Below, one piece after another: positions 35,493 to 44,521 of a DNA stretch of 64,000 bases. Numbering within the stretch: the first letter of the stretch is position 1; each line of letters begins with the position of its first letter. The notes below the pieces were generated by a model. That model was not told the origin of the DNA. It was given only the letters and a program-made list of their open reading frames with translations, and made no database searches. The position numbers and the translations under genes were made by a program. The DNA comes from Roseobacter litoralis Och 149 (GTDB taxonomy: Bacteria > Pseudomonadota > Alphaproteobacteria > Rhodobacterales > Rhodobacteraceae): positions 2,232,001 to 2,296,000 of the forward strand of contig NC_015730.1 in assembly GCF_000154785.2 (NCBI RefSeq), written 5' to 3'.

Positions 35493-36098
35493 CTAGCTTT
35501 TCTTTTGTCGGCGCTTCACAGCTACCAAGCCACCTACACCAGCTAAAAGTAGCCAAGCTGCGGCTGGAAGCGGGACAGTTGATATGCCTATGTCGTAGGT
35601 AGCACCAGGGCTACTGCTTTGGCCATCGATTTTAAGAAGGAAACTACCGGCAACCCCAGTGAAGTCGAGTGCATTCTCTGTGCCGGCACCCAATGCTGCC
35701 GCAGTCACTGTGTTTGTGAAAAGAACCGAGCTGTCTGTTGCATCAAGAATAGAGAAAATCGCGGTTGTTGTGTCGCCGTTGCCGGCGAAACTGCCAACAG
35801 GGTTTATGATATTCGAGCTGTCAAAGAACAGCTGGTCATCGATTGGCAGGTCTACAAACCTGATAAACCATCCGGTGTCCGTCTGGAATTTCCACGTATC
35901 CACGGCTGTTACGATCCGACCGGCAACACCTACATCCGATCCAGCAGCGATAAGACCCAAGTCGAGAACACCAGTAATGTCCCCCGTCGCATTGGGACGG
36001 TTTCCAGTACTCTCGATGTAAATTGGATCGAATGTTGCTGCCATTGCACCACTTGCTGACAAAAGCGCCGCGCTCAGTGTCATTAAATACTTGTCCAT
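35493..36098 (-). CDS. VPLPA-CTERM sorting-domain exported protein
   Basis: A 201-residue secreted protein. Signal peptide MDKYLMTLSAALLSASGAMA, a beta-rich middle without recognisable domain (GSFAGNGDTTTAIFSILDAT), and the C-terminal tripartite VPLPA-CTERM tail: VPLPAAAW, a hydrophobic helix LLLAGVGGLVAV and KRRQKKS. In roseobacters this tail is recognised by an exosortase-type system that processes proteins for the surface or exopolysaccharide matrix. The start 36098 is chosen to give a normal signal peptide; 36113 is also possible. It is a single-gene unit. Confidence 0.85.
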   Translation of the reverse strand: MDKYLMTLSAALLSASGAMAATFDPIYIESTGNRPNATGDITGVLDLGLIAAGSDVGVAGRIVTAVDTWKFQTDTGWFIRFVDLPIDDQLFFDSSNIINPVGSFAGNGDTTTAIFSILDATDSSVLFTNTVTAAALGAGTENALDFTGVAGSFLLKIDGQSSSPGATYDIGISTVPLPAAAWLLLAGVGGLVAVKRRQKKS

Positions 36099-36704
36099 AA
36101 AATATTCGCCCATGTCATTAAAGTTTCTAATCCCAGCATTAGCCAAAAAAGCGTGCGCGGTATATAAAGTGAGGAGGTATTTGCCACAATTTTGTCTTAT
36201 TGTTTTGGCGATTTTGTTCAGCCACACCAAATGCGGGAACAAATCACAACTCAAGCTAGAAGGATAAGGACTCTCTACTGCTTTTAGTCAATGTCGCAAC
36301 GCAAGCTATCGTTGCTTGAAAATGACACCTTGCGGTGATTCGTGCGCTGTAAGCGCGATGGTAAGCGCTCCATTATTCTTCCTTTAGTGGTAACAAACAC
36401 CTGATTATTTTTCTTCATCGCAGTTGATCGATTTGGTCAAATACGTTGCTGCATCTGCAAATGTCGGCACCGCAGCATGTCCGCTTCGGGCTCCAAGCGG
36501 ACCTTGGATTTGGATGTCTATTTGCGATGACCTGATCAGTGTTCCACGGTCACGGCATAGATCACCCCTGAGCCGCGAAGTGTGCAGCGCTCGTCTTATA
36601 GGTGGCAATGGGTTTAAACGAGCATCACGCCCAAAAAGCCAACCGTGCAAGACCCAGGGGTTGCAAAAGCTATTTCATGTGAATTTACTTGACACGAAAA
36701 CAAA
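36099..36704. other. Intergenic region between VPLPA gene and TetR fusion gene
   Basis: About 600 bases, AT-rich next to the VPLPA gene as expected for a promoter. No supported frame or RNA. Near its right end a TTGACA hexamer (36689-36694) could be the -35 element for the TetR-glycosyltransferase gene. Confidence 0.45.
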
Positions 36705-36729
36705 TTCATGTCACTTGAGTAAACATGAA
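36705..36729 (+). promoter_or_regulatory. Candidate TetR operator overlapping the start codon
   Basis: The inverted repeat TTCATGT-N11-ACATGAA spans the ATG at 36725, and a further TTCATGTGA half-site lies about 30 bases upstream (36674-36682). TetR regulators commonly repress their own gene through such dyads. Inference from symmetry and position. Confidence 0.5.
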
Positions 36730-38479
36730 ATCAAAGAGGCGCAAATACGACGGCTCAAAACGTAAGGCTCAGGCCGAGGCGCGCCGCGCGCTCATTCTGA
36801 AATGCACGGCCCAGGTCCTTGCTGATTCCAATACTGACGAGATCAGGTTGGAGGATGTTGCGCAGGCCGCTGGCGTGAGTGTGCAGACGATCCTGCGCGC
36901 CTTCGGCAGCAAAGATGGCCTGGTGATCGCGACGCTCGAGAGCGTCGCCCCCGATGCAGTCGACTTTACGTCTTTCGCGAACATCGACATCGAAGATCTC
37001 GACGCTTTCGTGCGCACCGTGTTCTCGGCCTACGACAAAATCGGTGATCTGGTGATCCACGCACTGGCGGAAGAGCATCGCTCACCAGAGTTTCAAGGGG
37101 CGCTTGATCTCGGTCGGTCGTATCACGTCGAGTGGGTGTCCCAAGTCTTTGCACCCTACATCGAGCGCAGGCCGGCCAAAGACCGCCCGGTTCTGTTCCG
37201 CGCCTTGATGGCTGCGACCGATATCTACGTCTGGAAAATATTGTGCCGGGATGAGGCTCTCAGCTTCGACGAGGCCGTCGCGACGGTAACTTTTACTCTC
37301 AAATCTCTCATTCAGGAAAAAGAAATCATGAAAAAATATCTTTGGCTCAGCCATTCCAGCGGCGGCAACCTTCCCCCAAGTCTTGGTGTAGCGCATGCCT
37401 TGCGAAAACGCGGACATGAGGTTGTGTTCGCGACCAAACCTGAAACGATCGCCCGCATAGAAGGCGAAGGGTTTCGCGGTATTGGCTTCAAGAACGCTTA
37501 CACCCAAGTCGACAAGTACCCCGATATGGGGCCTATGACCCGCGTGGCCTGTTCGCTGACTTCGCCGGACATAGCCGACGAGATCAAAGAAATTGTCGCC
37601 ACAGAAAAGCCAGACGCGATCATGGTCGATGCGATGTTTCCGGCAGCATTGGACATCGCGCCCTCTTTCGGCGTGCCAACATCTGTGTTCTGTCACACCT
37701 TCCTGTGGCGTCAACTGGATGAATGGCAGGGCATCATGACCAAGCTGGCAGAGTTGCGCGGGGCGGCCGGTTTTGCGCCGCTGCCTGACATGCAAACGCT
37801 CTGGAAGGCGCAAACGCAGATGGTTTTGACTTCGGTTGATGCGCTAGATGATGCGCCTCTGCCTGGCTGGGATCACGTGACCCATGTCGGGCCCGTCCTC
37901 GACAACGAAGCCCCTGCACAGCCCATCGATCTGCCCTGGGCCGCAGATGATGCAATGCCGCTTGTGCTGGTCAGCTACACTACGACCGAATTGCAGGACC
38001 CTGCTAAGGTGCAGACCGCGCTTGACGGGCTCGCCGAGCTTGAGGCCCATGTGGTCGTGACCACAAGCATGGTAATTGACCCCGCCGCACTGACGATCCC
38101 GGCCAACGCCCATGTTGTTCAATACGCCGATCACAACGCGATCCTTGCGCGCGCCGCCTTGTGCGTGACCCACGGTGGGCACGGCACCATGATGCGCGCC
38201 CTCAAACATGGTGTACCGATGGTTTTGATCCCCGGTTTCCCGCACGACCAGGCGCCGAATGCCGCATTGGTTGAAAAGCTGGGGGTAGGGCTTGCCCTCC
38301 CCGGCGATGCCGATGCAGCCAAGCTTGCACCGGCGGCGCGTAGGGTGCTGGGTGATACGTCGTTCAAAAGCAGCGCGGAAGAGCAGGCGAAGGTCATTAG
38401 AAACCTAGACGGTGCGTCATCTGCGGCAGACCTCATGGAATCCATCGTGGCTGGCAAAGCGGTTGAGGCAATCGCCTAG
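36725..38479 (+). CDS. TetR regulator fused in frame to a UGT-type glycosyltransferase
   Basis: One open frame of 584 residues. Residues 1-200 are a TetR regulator with an N-terminal HTH (IRLEDVAQAAGVSVQTILRA, FGSKDGLV) and a helical ligand domain. Residues 202-584 are a macrolide/UGT-type (GT1, MGT) glycosyltransferase opening MKKYLWLSHSSGGNLPPSLG and carrying the nucleotide-sugar motif THGGHGTMMRALKHGVPMVL. An internal ATG at 37328 has AGGAAAAAG 6 bases upstream, so the enzyme could also be made alone. No stop separates the halves. Either a true fusion or loss of the TetR stop codon is possible. Confidence 0.85.
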   Translation: MKSKRRKYDGSKRKAQAEARRALILKCTAQVLADSNTDEIRLEDVAQAAGVSVQTILRAFGSKDGLVIATLESVAPDAVDFTSFANIDIEDLDAFVRTVFSAYDKIGDLVIHALAEEHRSPEFQGALDLGRSYHVEWVSQVFAPYIERRPAKDRPVLFRALMAATDIYVWKILCRDEALSFDEAVATVTFTLKSLIQEKEIMKKYLWLSHSSGGNLPPSLGVAHALRKRGHEVVFATKPETIARIEGEGFRGIGFKNAYTQVDKYPDMGPMTRVACSLTSPDIADEIKEIVATEKPDAIMVDAMFPAALDIAPSFGVPTSVFCHTFLWRQLDEWQGIMTKLAELRGAAGFAPLPDMQTLWKAQTQMVLTSVDALDDAPLPGWDHVTHVGPVLDNEAPAQPIDLPWAADDAMPLVLVSYTTTELQDPAKVQTALDGLAELEAHVVVTTSMVIDPAALTIPANAHVVQYADHNAILARAALCVTHGGHGTMMRALKHGVPMVLIPGFPHDQAPNAALVEKLGVGLALPGDADAAKLAPAARRVLGDTSFKSSAEEQAKVIRNLDGASSAADLMESIVAGKAVEAIA

Positions 38480-38554
38480 CCCGTGCCTCGGGCCGATATC
38501 AATGCGGCCGAAGTGAACACCACATAAAACCCAAAATTCATTGGAGAAACACAA

Positions 38555-39004
38555 ATGAACGCGATCCTAAAGACCCTGTCAGTCGCTGCTCTTGCTGCCC
38601 TGACCTCCGCGCCCGCCACTCACGCGGAGGTGTCCGAATACTTCATCATTCACCCGTTGGAACAGGCACCGCAAGAGGCCGCCACGCTGCTCCGCGATTT
38701 CATCGCCATGAGCGATGAATGGTCTCTGAACGGTGAGTTCGACATGGCCGGTGGCGCTTTCGTCGGAATGAAAATCTGCTTCAATGAGATGCGAGGCTAT
38801 GTGGTTCAGGCCGGGCTGCACAATCTGGCCATGATGCCTTGCGGCAACATCGCGTTCTACGAAGAGGACGATCAAGCGTACCTATCCATGCTTGAATTGG
38901 GCTACCTAACGACCCTGTCTCCGCATCCCGCACTCGAAGAAGGGGTGGCACTCGCTCGTCCGGCCTACGTTGCAATGCTGTCAGAGGTCTTTGGGGTCGA
39001 GTAA
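38555..39004 (+). CDS. Exported protein, DUF302-like
   Basis: A 149-residue secreted protein with signal peptide MNAILKTLSVAALAALTSAP and cleavage near THA-EV. The C-terminal half (GLHNLAMMPCGNIAFYEEDD, LARPAYVAMLSEVFG) loosely resembles the DUF302 fold, with single Cys residues in KICFNEM and MMPCG. GGAGAAACACAA precedes the ATG. It follows the TetR-glycosyltransferase gene in the same direction and probably belongs to its operon. Function unknown. Confidence 0.7.
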   Translation: MNAILKTLSVAALAALTSAPATHAEVSEYFIIHPLEQAPQEAATLLRDFIAMSDEWSLNGEFDMAGGAFVGMKICFNEMRGYVVQAGLHNLAMMPCGNIAFYEEDDQAYLSMLELGYLTTLSPHPALEEGVALARPAYVAMLSEVFGVE

Positions 39005-39126
39005 AATACGGCAGTGGACCCGACGGCATGGCAAATGATCCGGGCCCAAGTCTTTCCCTGAAACCGTGAACGCGCGCAGCGATTGTTTAACGCTGCTGCG
39101 CAAACCTCTCTCACAAGGAAAATCTG

Positions 39127-39603
39127 ATGATGCAAACTCTTCAGGTCGCCGCCATCACCATCGCGACGCTGGGAACCGGGGCTGCCACGATGTCGGTCAT
39201 GAACGAGGACATTCCCGACTTTGCTGTTCCAGAAGGCGCGTGGGCCACAACCGGCATGCTCGATGGCAGGACGTTTCGAATATATGGCGAAGATCCGGCA
39301 AGTGGCGCCGTGCTGGAAGATGACATCGTCTTTCGCGATGGCACGTTCCAATCGACCGATTGCGAGACCTATTGCAACTTTGGTTGGTCCAATTACCAAA
39401 CCAAAACCATCGATGGCGTTGTTCACTTCACGAGCACCGCAATTTGCCCAGACGCCCCGCACACTGTTGTGTGGTACGGCAGGGTCACGGGCGACGAGGT
39501 CGTTATCGATGGCACATGGACAACCCGCCGGTGGTACTGGACCAATCAGATCGAGATCCAAGCGACTGGCGCTGTGGCTTCGACCCCGGAGTTAGCGAGC
39601 TGA
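39127..39603 (+). CDS. Hypothetical exported protein
   Basis: A 158-residue protein starting MMQTLQVAAITIATLGTGAA, a weak signal sequence. The body is beta-rich with four Cys (STDCETYCNF, TAICPD), suggesting disulfides outside the cytoplasm, and repeated Trp/Tyr near the C-terminus (TWTTRRWYWTNQIEI). It resembles small lipocalin-like or META-type domains only in general pattern. ACAAGGAAAATCTG precedes the start. It is followed after one base by the membrane protein gene, so they are coupled. Confidence 0.65.
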   Translation: MMQTLQVAAITIATLGTGAATMSVMNEDIPDFAVPEGAWATTGMLDGRTFRIYGEDPASGAVLEDDIVFRDGTFQSTDCETYCNFGWSNYQTKTIDGVVHFTSTAICPDAPHTVVWYGRVTGDEVVIDGTWTTRRWYWTNQIEIQATGAVASTPELAS

Positions 39604-39604
39604 G

Positions 39605-40270
39605 ATGACGGTGGTGTCGTCAAAAAACTCGACGCCGCCGGGCCTCGTTCTGCGCTTTGGTATCCTGATCGCTGTGATTGTTCTCGCGACATGGGGCGTT
39701 CACATAATCCGTGACGCCTTGGATATTCAGATCCGCCCCGACAACGAACAGCAGGTTCACAAAGCGATCATGATTGGCGTGGGTGCCTACATCGTGTTTC
39801 TTTCCATGCCATTCGTGCCTGGTGCAGAGATCGGCGTCGCGCTGCTTGCGGGGTTCGGCGCCGCCATCGCTCCCTTGATCTACGTCTGCACCGTGACAGC
39901 TATGATGCTGGCATTCACGATTGGAAGATTCTTGCCAATCGGCATGCTGGAAAGGCTATTCCGGGTCCTTCGTTTAGGGCGGGCGGCTGACCTTGTGGCC
40001 CGCGCTGCCCCGCTATCAAAGGACGAACGTCTGGCGATGTTTCTGGAAGGGCAATCAAAGCGCGCTGTTTCGACGACCTTGCAGTACCGCTATGTCGCGC
40101 TGGCCGTCGCGGTAAACATGCCGGGCAACTCCCTGATTGGCGGCGGTGGCGGGATCATGATCGTCGCAGGATTAAGCGGGATATTCGCGCCGTTCGCCAC
40201 GTTCCTGACGATCCTGATCGCCGTCTCGCCTGTTCCACTGGCGGTGATGTTCTTGGGACTACAGTTCTGA
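39605..40270 (+). CDS. Inner-membrane protein of VTT/SNARE-associated (DedA-like) type
   Basis: A 221-residue protein with about five hydrophobic segments. FLSMPFVPGAEIGVALLAGF, with Pro-Gly-Glu before a long helix, and VNMPGNSLIGGGGGIMIVAG near the C-terminus fit the VTT domain of DedA/TMEM41 proteins, a family of lipid scramblases or lipid-carrier recyclers. Together with the glycosyltransferase and two exported proteins upstream it suggests an envelope-modification locus. Family assignment is moderate. Confidence 0.65.
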   Translation: MTVVSSKNSTPPGLVLRFGILIAVIVLATWGVHIIRDALDIQIRPDNEQQVHKAIMIGVGAYIVFLSMPFVPGAEIGVALLAGFGAAIAPLIYVCTVTAMMLAFTIGRFLPIGMLERLFRVLRLGRAADLVARAAPLSKDERLAMFLEGQSKRAVSTTLQYRYVALAVAVNMPGNSLIGGGGGIMIVAGLSGIFAPFATFLTILIAVSPVPLAVMFLGLQF

Positions 40271-40691
40271 CCGAGGATCGCAGCTTCTGTATTTCGCTTA
40301 TAAATCCGCCCGGTACTCCAAATGGGTTGGTTTCGTCGATGCCAAGTTGGGCTGAATTTTACGATACATAAACGCAAACGCTGTTCTGCTGTGTGCTCGG
40401 AGCCCATGTCCGGCTAGCTGAGAGCAATGGCAGCATACCAAGATCACGCTCAAAGCTTGCTATGGGGGGTCTTTGCCAACTCCAATATCCGCAAACGATG
40501 CTTGGCAGCCATTTGTGCGTTGCGCAGCATTCGTCGAATTGGGCTCGGACCGATCATTTTCTGCGGCGGCGCTCAAGGTCCGGTTCGATCATTTTCCCGG
40601 CTTCGGGACAGGTCGAATACCACAACAGCAAGAGTCGCAAGTGTGTCGATCGAGCGCATGGACGGGCGTTCGCGGCACTTCGCCGGATGTC
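40271..40691. other. Intergenic stretch at left end of the phage-like remnant
   Basis: About 420 bases with no supported gene and no visible copy of the tRNA-Ser 3' end that would mark the other attachment site of the integrated element. The element's left end may lie here or have been lost. Confidence 0.4.
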
Positions 40692-41183
40692 TCAGACGGC
40701 CTTCCATCCGGGGATTGTCTCCTTGATCCGCTTACCGTCCTTGTCTTCGTAGACCGAAACGAAGTTGATCTCGGTGATGATGTCCTCGTTCTTCGCCCCG
40801 CCCGGCACACGCAGCCGCGCCCTAGCGGAAGGCGTCAGCCCCAGCTCCGCCATAAACCGCCCCATGATCTCGAGCTGCTTGTTGGCGATGGCGAGCCAGG
40901 GCGACTGCTGGACGTAGCCCGAGGGCGCCTTAATCAGCGTCGGGCCTTTTGAGAGATGCTCTTCCGCCTCGACCCAGCGCGCCTATGCCTGACAGTACGC
41001 CGCAAGAGCCGCGCGGTCGGTGGTGGAAAGCACACCCATAACATGCAGCGGTGTCGCAAGCCTGCGCCATTCCTTACGCGCCACGTCCGTCAGATGCCCC
41101 GGGCAACGCGGCAGAGCGTCAGGCGCCACCGGCATGTCCGCGAGGTCGCCAGCCCTCGCCCTTGGCTTCGGCCCCCGGATCAC
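40692..41183 (-). pseudogene. P27-family phage terminase small subunit with an internal stop
   Basis: The frame opens at 41183 with MIRGPKPRARAGDLADMPVA and LTDVARKEWRRLATPLHVMG, the P27 terminase small-subunit signature. It meets TAG at 40983-40985 after AYCQA and continues in the same frame with ARWVEAEEHLSKGPTLIKAP, SPWLAIANKQLEIMGRFMAE and GLTPSARARLRVPGGAKNED to a stop at 40692. A single TAT or TAC to TAG change explains the break. The large terminase gene that should follow is absent. Confidence 0.85.
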
Positions 41184-41620
41184 GGTTGCTCTTCCCTGAC
41201 AGCGGCATGCGGTGCACCGGCGCCTGCTAAGCGGTCAACACCGATGCGGTTCCTTTTTGCCGCGATCTCGTCGAGCAAGACTTTCAACTTGTCCGCGCCC
41301 CTGCCATCAGTTCCTTCCTCGACAACATGCGCCATCTCCGCTGTCTCGCGCCACCCCCCTTGCGTCTTCAAATAGAAAATCATTGAGGCGGTGTGCCCCG
41401 ACCGTGCCTTCTGCAGCAGCCCGTTGGCGACATGGGCGATCGCTTTGGCCTTGCCCCTTTTATAATGCACGACAACCTCGTCGTCGCGCCCGAGAATCGC
41501 CTGGAATGTGGCACGCGAGATGCCAAAGTAGTCCGCGATCTGCGCCTGCGTCAGCAAGGCTGCAAGCGTCTCCACCTCCTGCACCTGTGACGGCGAGAGC
41601 GTGATCGTCGGGCGCGCCAT
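41180..41620 (-). CDS. Phage protein with helix-turn-helix
   Basis: A 146-residue protein starting MARPTITLSPSQVQEVETLA with an HTH-like segment LTQAQIADYFGISRATFQAI, then a basic helical part (HYKRGKAKAIAHVANGLLQK) and a flexible tail. This arrangement is common in small DNA-packaging or regulatory phage proteins located just before the terminase genes. It overlaps both neighbours (TGATG-type junctions), consistent with one phage transcription unit. The exact role is not recognised. Confidence 0.7.
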   Translation of the reverse strand: MARPTITLSPSQVQEVETLAALLTQAQIADYFGISRATFQAILGRDDEVVVHYKRGKAKAIAHVANGLLQKARSGHTASMIFYLKTQGGWRETAEMAHVVEEGTDGRGADKLKVLLDEIAAKRNRIGVDRLAGAGAPHAAVREEQP

Positions 41621-41832
41621 CACGGCCCACACGACGCAAACAGGCGGCGCAATAAATAGCTGCGGGCCAGAGACACCGCGACGAAGGCCGCGCTGATCTT
41701 CAGGTTGTCCTGCAGCCCGACATTCAGGCCAACGGCCGGAAACACCACCAGCTGCGTTGCGAAGGCCAGCAGGTATCCCACCACGACATTCGTGGCGGCC
41801 TCCAGCAATGACAGGCGGTGTGACTGGCTCAT
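41620..41832 (-). CDS. Small phage membrane protein (DUF7220-like)
   Basis: A 70-residue protein MSQSHRLSLLEAATNVVVGY with two hydrophobic stretches (VVGYLLAFATQLVVFPAVGL and ISAAFVAVSLARSYLLRRLF). Small proteins of this type occur in alphaproteobacterial prophages next to methylase and terminase genes. Its start overlaps the methylase stop (ATGA) and its stop overlaps the next start. Confidence 0.7.
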   Translation of the reverse strand: MSQSHRLSLLEAATNVVVGYLLAFATQLVVFPAVGLNVGLQDNLKISAAFVAVSLARSYLLRRLFASCGP

Positions 41833-43091
41833 GCCGCCTCCGCACCACGCTTGGTGGCAACCGCGTCGAACGTACCACCATCCCCGTCGAGGAGAGCGTT
41901 CTTGCCCGTGAAGGCCTGCCAGCGCTGCACCGTCACATCCACGTAGGCCGGGTCCAGTTCGATCGCAAGACACAGCCGCCCGCTGCTTTCGGCCGCGATG
42001 ATCGAGGTGCAGGATCCGGAAAACGGCTCATAGATGGCCTGACCCGCCGACGCATTGTTCAGCATCGGCCGCCGCATACACTCCACCGGCTTTTGCGTGC
42101 CGTGAACCGTCGTCGCATCCTGATCCCGGTTTGGGATGGACCAGAGCGTCGACTGCCTGCGGTCGCCAGACCAGTGCCCGGTGCCGCGGACGGCATACCA
42201 GGCCGGCTCGTGCTGCCAGTGATAATGCCCAGCCTCAGCGTAAGCGATCAAATCGTAGATGCAGCTTTCTTTTGATGGCGGAAGCAAGCCCGCCTGACCC
42301 TGTTGCACGAGCCGATCACGCAATACTGACCAATCCAATGCCGGTGCTCGGCCTCGCTTGGCTTTTTGGGTGCGGGCAGGTTCGGAAGACCAAAGAAATC
42401 CTGCGCACATTCGCGCTTCGACGGGTTGGGTTTGCATAAGTCTTGGTGCAATCATCTCAGCAATTACGTCAGTGCGGCACCTTAGCGACACAAAATCACG
42501 GTATTCGTACAGGACTGAGTTTGATTTCCAGTCCGTAGTTAGCGGCAGCGCTGCAGATGGCAATAATTGAAATTCACCTGCATCTTCGTACCGCTGTCCC
42601 TCTTTCAGGTCGACCCATCTTTCAAAATCAATTCCGTCGATCTCAAGACTGCCGTCAACAATGGCAGTGAATATTCGCGCCCATGCCGCGTCAAAGAAAG
42701 GTGCAAAATCTGCGTTCACCGCTTTAACCAATTGCAGTTCATCTGCAAACTGCCGGAGCAATGACCGATGTTCCTTAATCTCTAAGGCGTTTAAATCGAA
42801 CTCTTCGCCTTTTTGATTTAGTACCAAGAAGGGCGATGCCCCGCGCAGCTTTTCGACCTGTTCTTCCCGCCATTCAAGGTGATTAGATGCACAAATCTCC
42901 TGCGCTTCTGTATATCCGTGCCGAAATGGTATACCGGTGAATTTAAAATTGTTTTTGTCAAACAATGTGATTTCACTTTGGGGCTGGAAGTTACCCGGCA
43001 TAAACTCCCAAGAAAACCTGTATTCCACCAAGGCTGGATAGGTGCTGGGTTGACACGCTTGTTCCGGAAGCTCCCATTCCGCTTCCGGCAC
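41829..43091 (-). CDS. Chimeric protein: unknown N-terminal module fused to phage DNA methylase C-terminus
   Basis: 420 residues. The last ~135 (HYHWQHEPAWYAVRGTGHWS, TQKPVECMRRPMLNNASAGQ, LAIELDPAYVDVTVQRWQAF) are the C-terminal part of a phage adenine-specific methylase of the DNA_methylase N4/N6 class. The SAM motif expected as FSGSGT reads FSGSCTS, so Gly is replaced by Cys. The catalytic D/NPPY half is missing. Residues 1 to about 285 do not look like a methylase; they are lower in GC and end in RGRAPALDWSVLRDRL, a type of small winged-helix tail. The junction lies near YDLIAYAEAG. The product is probably not an active methylase. Confidence 0.65.
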   Translation of the reverse strand: MPEAEWELPEQACQPSTYPALVEYRFSWEFMPGNFQPQSEITLFDKNNFKFTGIPFRHGYTEAQEICASNHLEWREEQVEKLRGASPFLVLNQKGEEFDLNALEIKEHRSLLRQFADELQLVKAVNADFAPFFDAAWARIFTAIVDGSLEIDGIDFERWVDLKEGQRYEDAGEFQLLPSAALPLTTDWKSNSVLYEYRDFVSLRCRTDVIAEMIAPRLMQTQPVEARMCAGFLWSSEPARTQKAKRGRAPALDWSVLRDRLVQQGQAGLLPPSKESCIYDLIAYAEAGHYHWQHEPAWYAVRGTGHWSGDRRQSTLWSIPNRDQDATTVHGTQKPVECMRRPMLNNASAGQAIYEPFSGSCTSIIAAESSGRLCLAIELDPAYVDVTVQRWQAFTGKNALLDGDGGTFDAVATKRGAEAA

Positions 43092-43173
43092 CTCACCAAT
43101 CGCAAGCCACTCGACCGCTTCTGAAAGAAAGCAATATTATGGAATTTCAATTGGACGGTAGTAATTTGGCATC

Positions 43174-44370
43174 TCAAACAGACATTTTTATGATGTTTGT
43201 TTGCGAGCCTATCACGTAATTTGACCACCGCTCCATCAAAGCCCGCCGCCTGTCCAGTAAATCCGACCGTGCATAAGCCCTTTCCACGTCTGACCCGACT
43301 AGGTGAGACAAGCTCATTTCCGATACCTCACGCGGCGCGTTTGCGACGTCGGACGCCCAATCCCTGAACGTGGACCGGAACCCGTGCACTGTGACGCCTT
43401 CGACCTGCATCCGGCGCAAGAGCATCAGCATGGACATGTTTGACAGCGGCCTATGGCGTTTCTGGCCCTCGAAAACATAGTCCGACTGCATCGCGCGCAG
43501 CGGTTCAATGATCGACAGCATTTCATCCGTGAGCGGCACGCGGTGATCCTCGCCCGTCTTCATGCGTATCGCCGGACAGGTCCACACGCGCGCGTCCAGA
43601 TCAATCTCGCCCCACTGCGTGCCCAGCACTTCACCCGTGCGTGACCCGGTCAGGCAGGTAAACATCAGCGCCTTGGCAGACATCGCATTGCGCCCGCGTA
43701 GATCGGAATAAAATGCAGGCACGTCGCGCCAGTGCATCGCTTTATGATGGTTCACCTTCCCTTTCACCTTGGGCAATGCATGTGCTTCTTTGATCGCCGT
43801 CACGGGGTTTTCGCCGTCGCGAAACCCTTTCGAGCGTGCCACGTCCAGCACCGTCTTGATCCGCTGCGCCAAGCGCTTGGCCGTTTCGTGCTTTGCGGTC
43901 CAGATCGGGGCAAGACACATCATCACTTCGGGCTGGTTCACAGAATCAATCGGCATCCGGCCAATCTTGGGAAAAGCATAGTCGCGCAACGTGTTGATCC
44001 ATTGCTGGCCATGCTTGGCGTTTTTCCATGTGGGCAAGCGGTCAATGTGGACCTGTTTGGCAAATTCTTCAAACGTCGGGATTTCGCGTTTGGCATTGAA
44101 ACGCGGGTTCAGACCCGTTTTGGCCATGCGTCGATATTCCAGCGCCCGTTCGCGGGCTTGGTTGATCGTGACAATATCCGCGCCACCCAAACCAAAGTCG
44201 GTGCGAAGAGGCGCGCCCTTTTTATTCTTCTGACCCTTAACCACCACCCGCACGATCCAGCGTCGCGCACCGGAAGGGTCAACCACCAGATAAAGCCCAT
44301 TGCCATCGCCGTGACGCCCAGCGCCAAGGTTCTCGACCAGTTTCTTCGTCAGCTTGCCAGATAGGGCCAT
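43174..44370 (-). CDS. Tyrosine integrase of P4/island type
   Basis: A 398-residue integrase with N-terminal DUF4102-type arm-binding domain (LYLVVDPSGARRWIVRVVVK), core-binding domain and tyrosine recombinase domain. Catalytic residues are visible: Arg in TGSRTGEVLGTQW, His-x-x-Arg in VHGFRSTFRDWA, His in LSHLVGSDVE and Tyr in ERAYARSD. The start MALSGKLTKK at 44370 is typical for the family, though its ribosome site is poor; TTG 44400 is an alternative. It points away from tRNA-Ser 150 bases upstream, the usual arrangement for islands integrated at a tRNA 3' end. Confidence 0.9.
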   Translation of the reverse strand: MALSGKLTKKLVENLGAGRHGDGNGLYLVVDPSGARRWIVRVVVKGQKNKKGAPLRTDFGLGGADIVTINQARERALEYRRMAKTGLNPRFNAKREIPTFEEFAKQVHIDRLPTWKNAKHGQQWINTLRDYAFPKIGRMPIDSVNQPEVMMCLAPIWTAKHETAKRLAQRIKTVLDVARSKGFRDGENPVTAIKEAHALPKVKGKVNHHKAMHWRDVPAFYSDLRGRNAMSAKALMFTCLTGSRTGEVLGTQWGEIDLDARVWTCPAIRMKTGEDHRVPLTDEMLSIIEPLRAMQSDYVFEGQKRHRPLSNMSMLMLLRRMQVEGVTVHGFRSTFRDWASDVANAPREVSEMSLSHLVGSDVERAYARSDLLDRRRALMERWSNYVIGSQTNIIKMSV

Positions 44371-44466
44371 TCCTAAAATACCACATTTTCTACCACTCAA
44401 GGAACGAAGATAGGCACCATCGAAAGAAACTCAAGGTAAAGCTGCGAACCCGTTAAACCCAACATT

Positions 44467-44497
44467 AAAAAAGAAAAAGGCCGCTCAAGGCGACCTT
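44467..44497 (-). terminator. Terminator downstream of tRNA-Ser
   Basis: Read leftward: AAGGTCGC, loop CTTGA, GCGGCCTT, then TTTCTTTTTT. It lies 25 bases past the tRNA 3' end and before the integrase gene. Confidence 0.8.
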
Positions 44498-44521
44498 AAC
44501 AAATTCAAGAAAATAGCAGTC

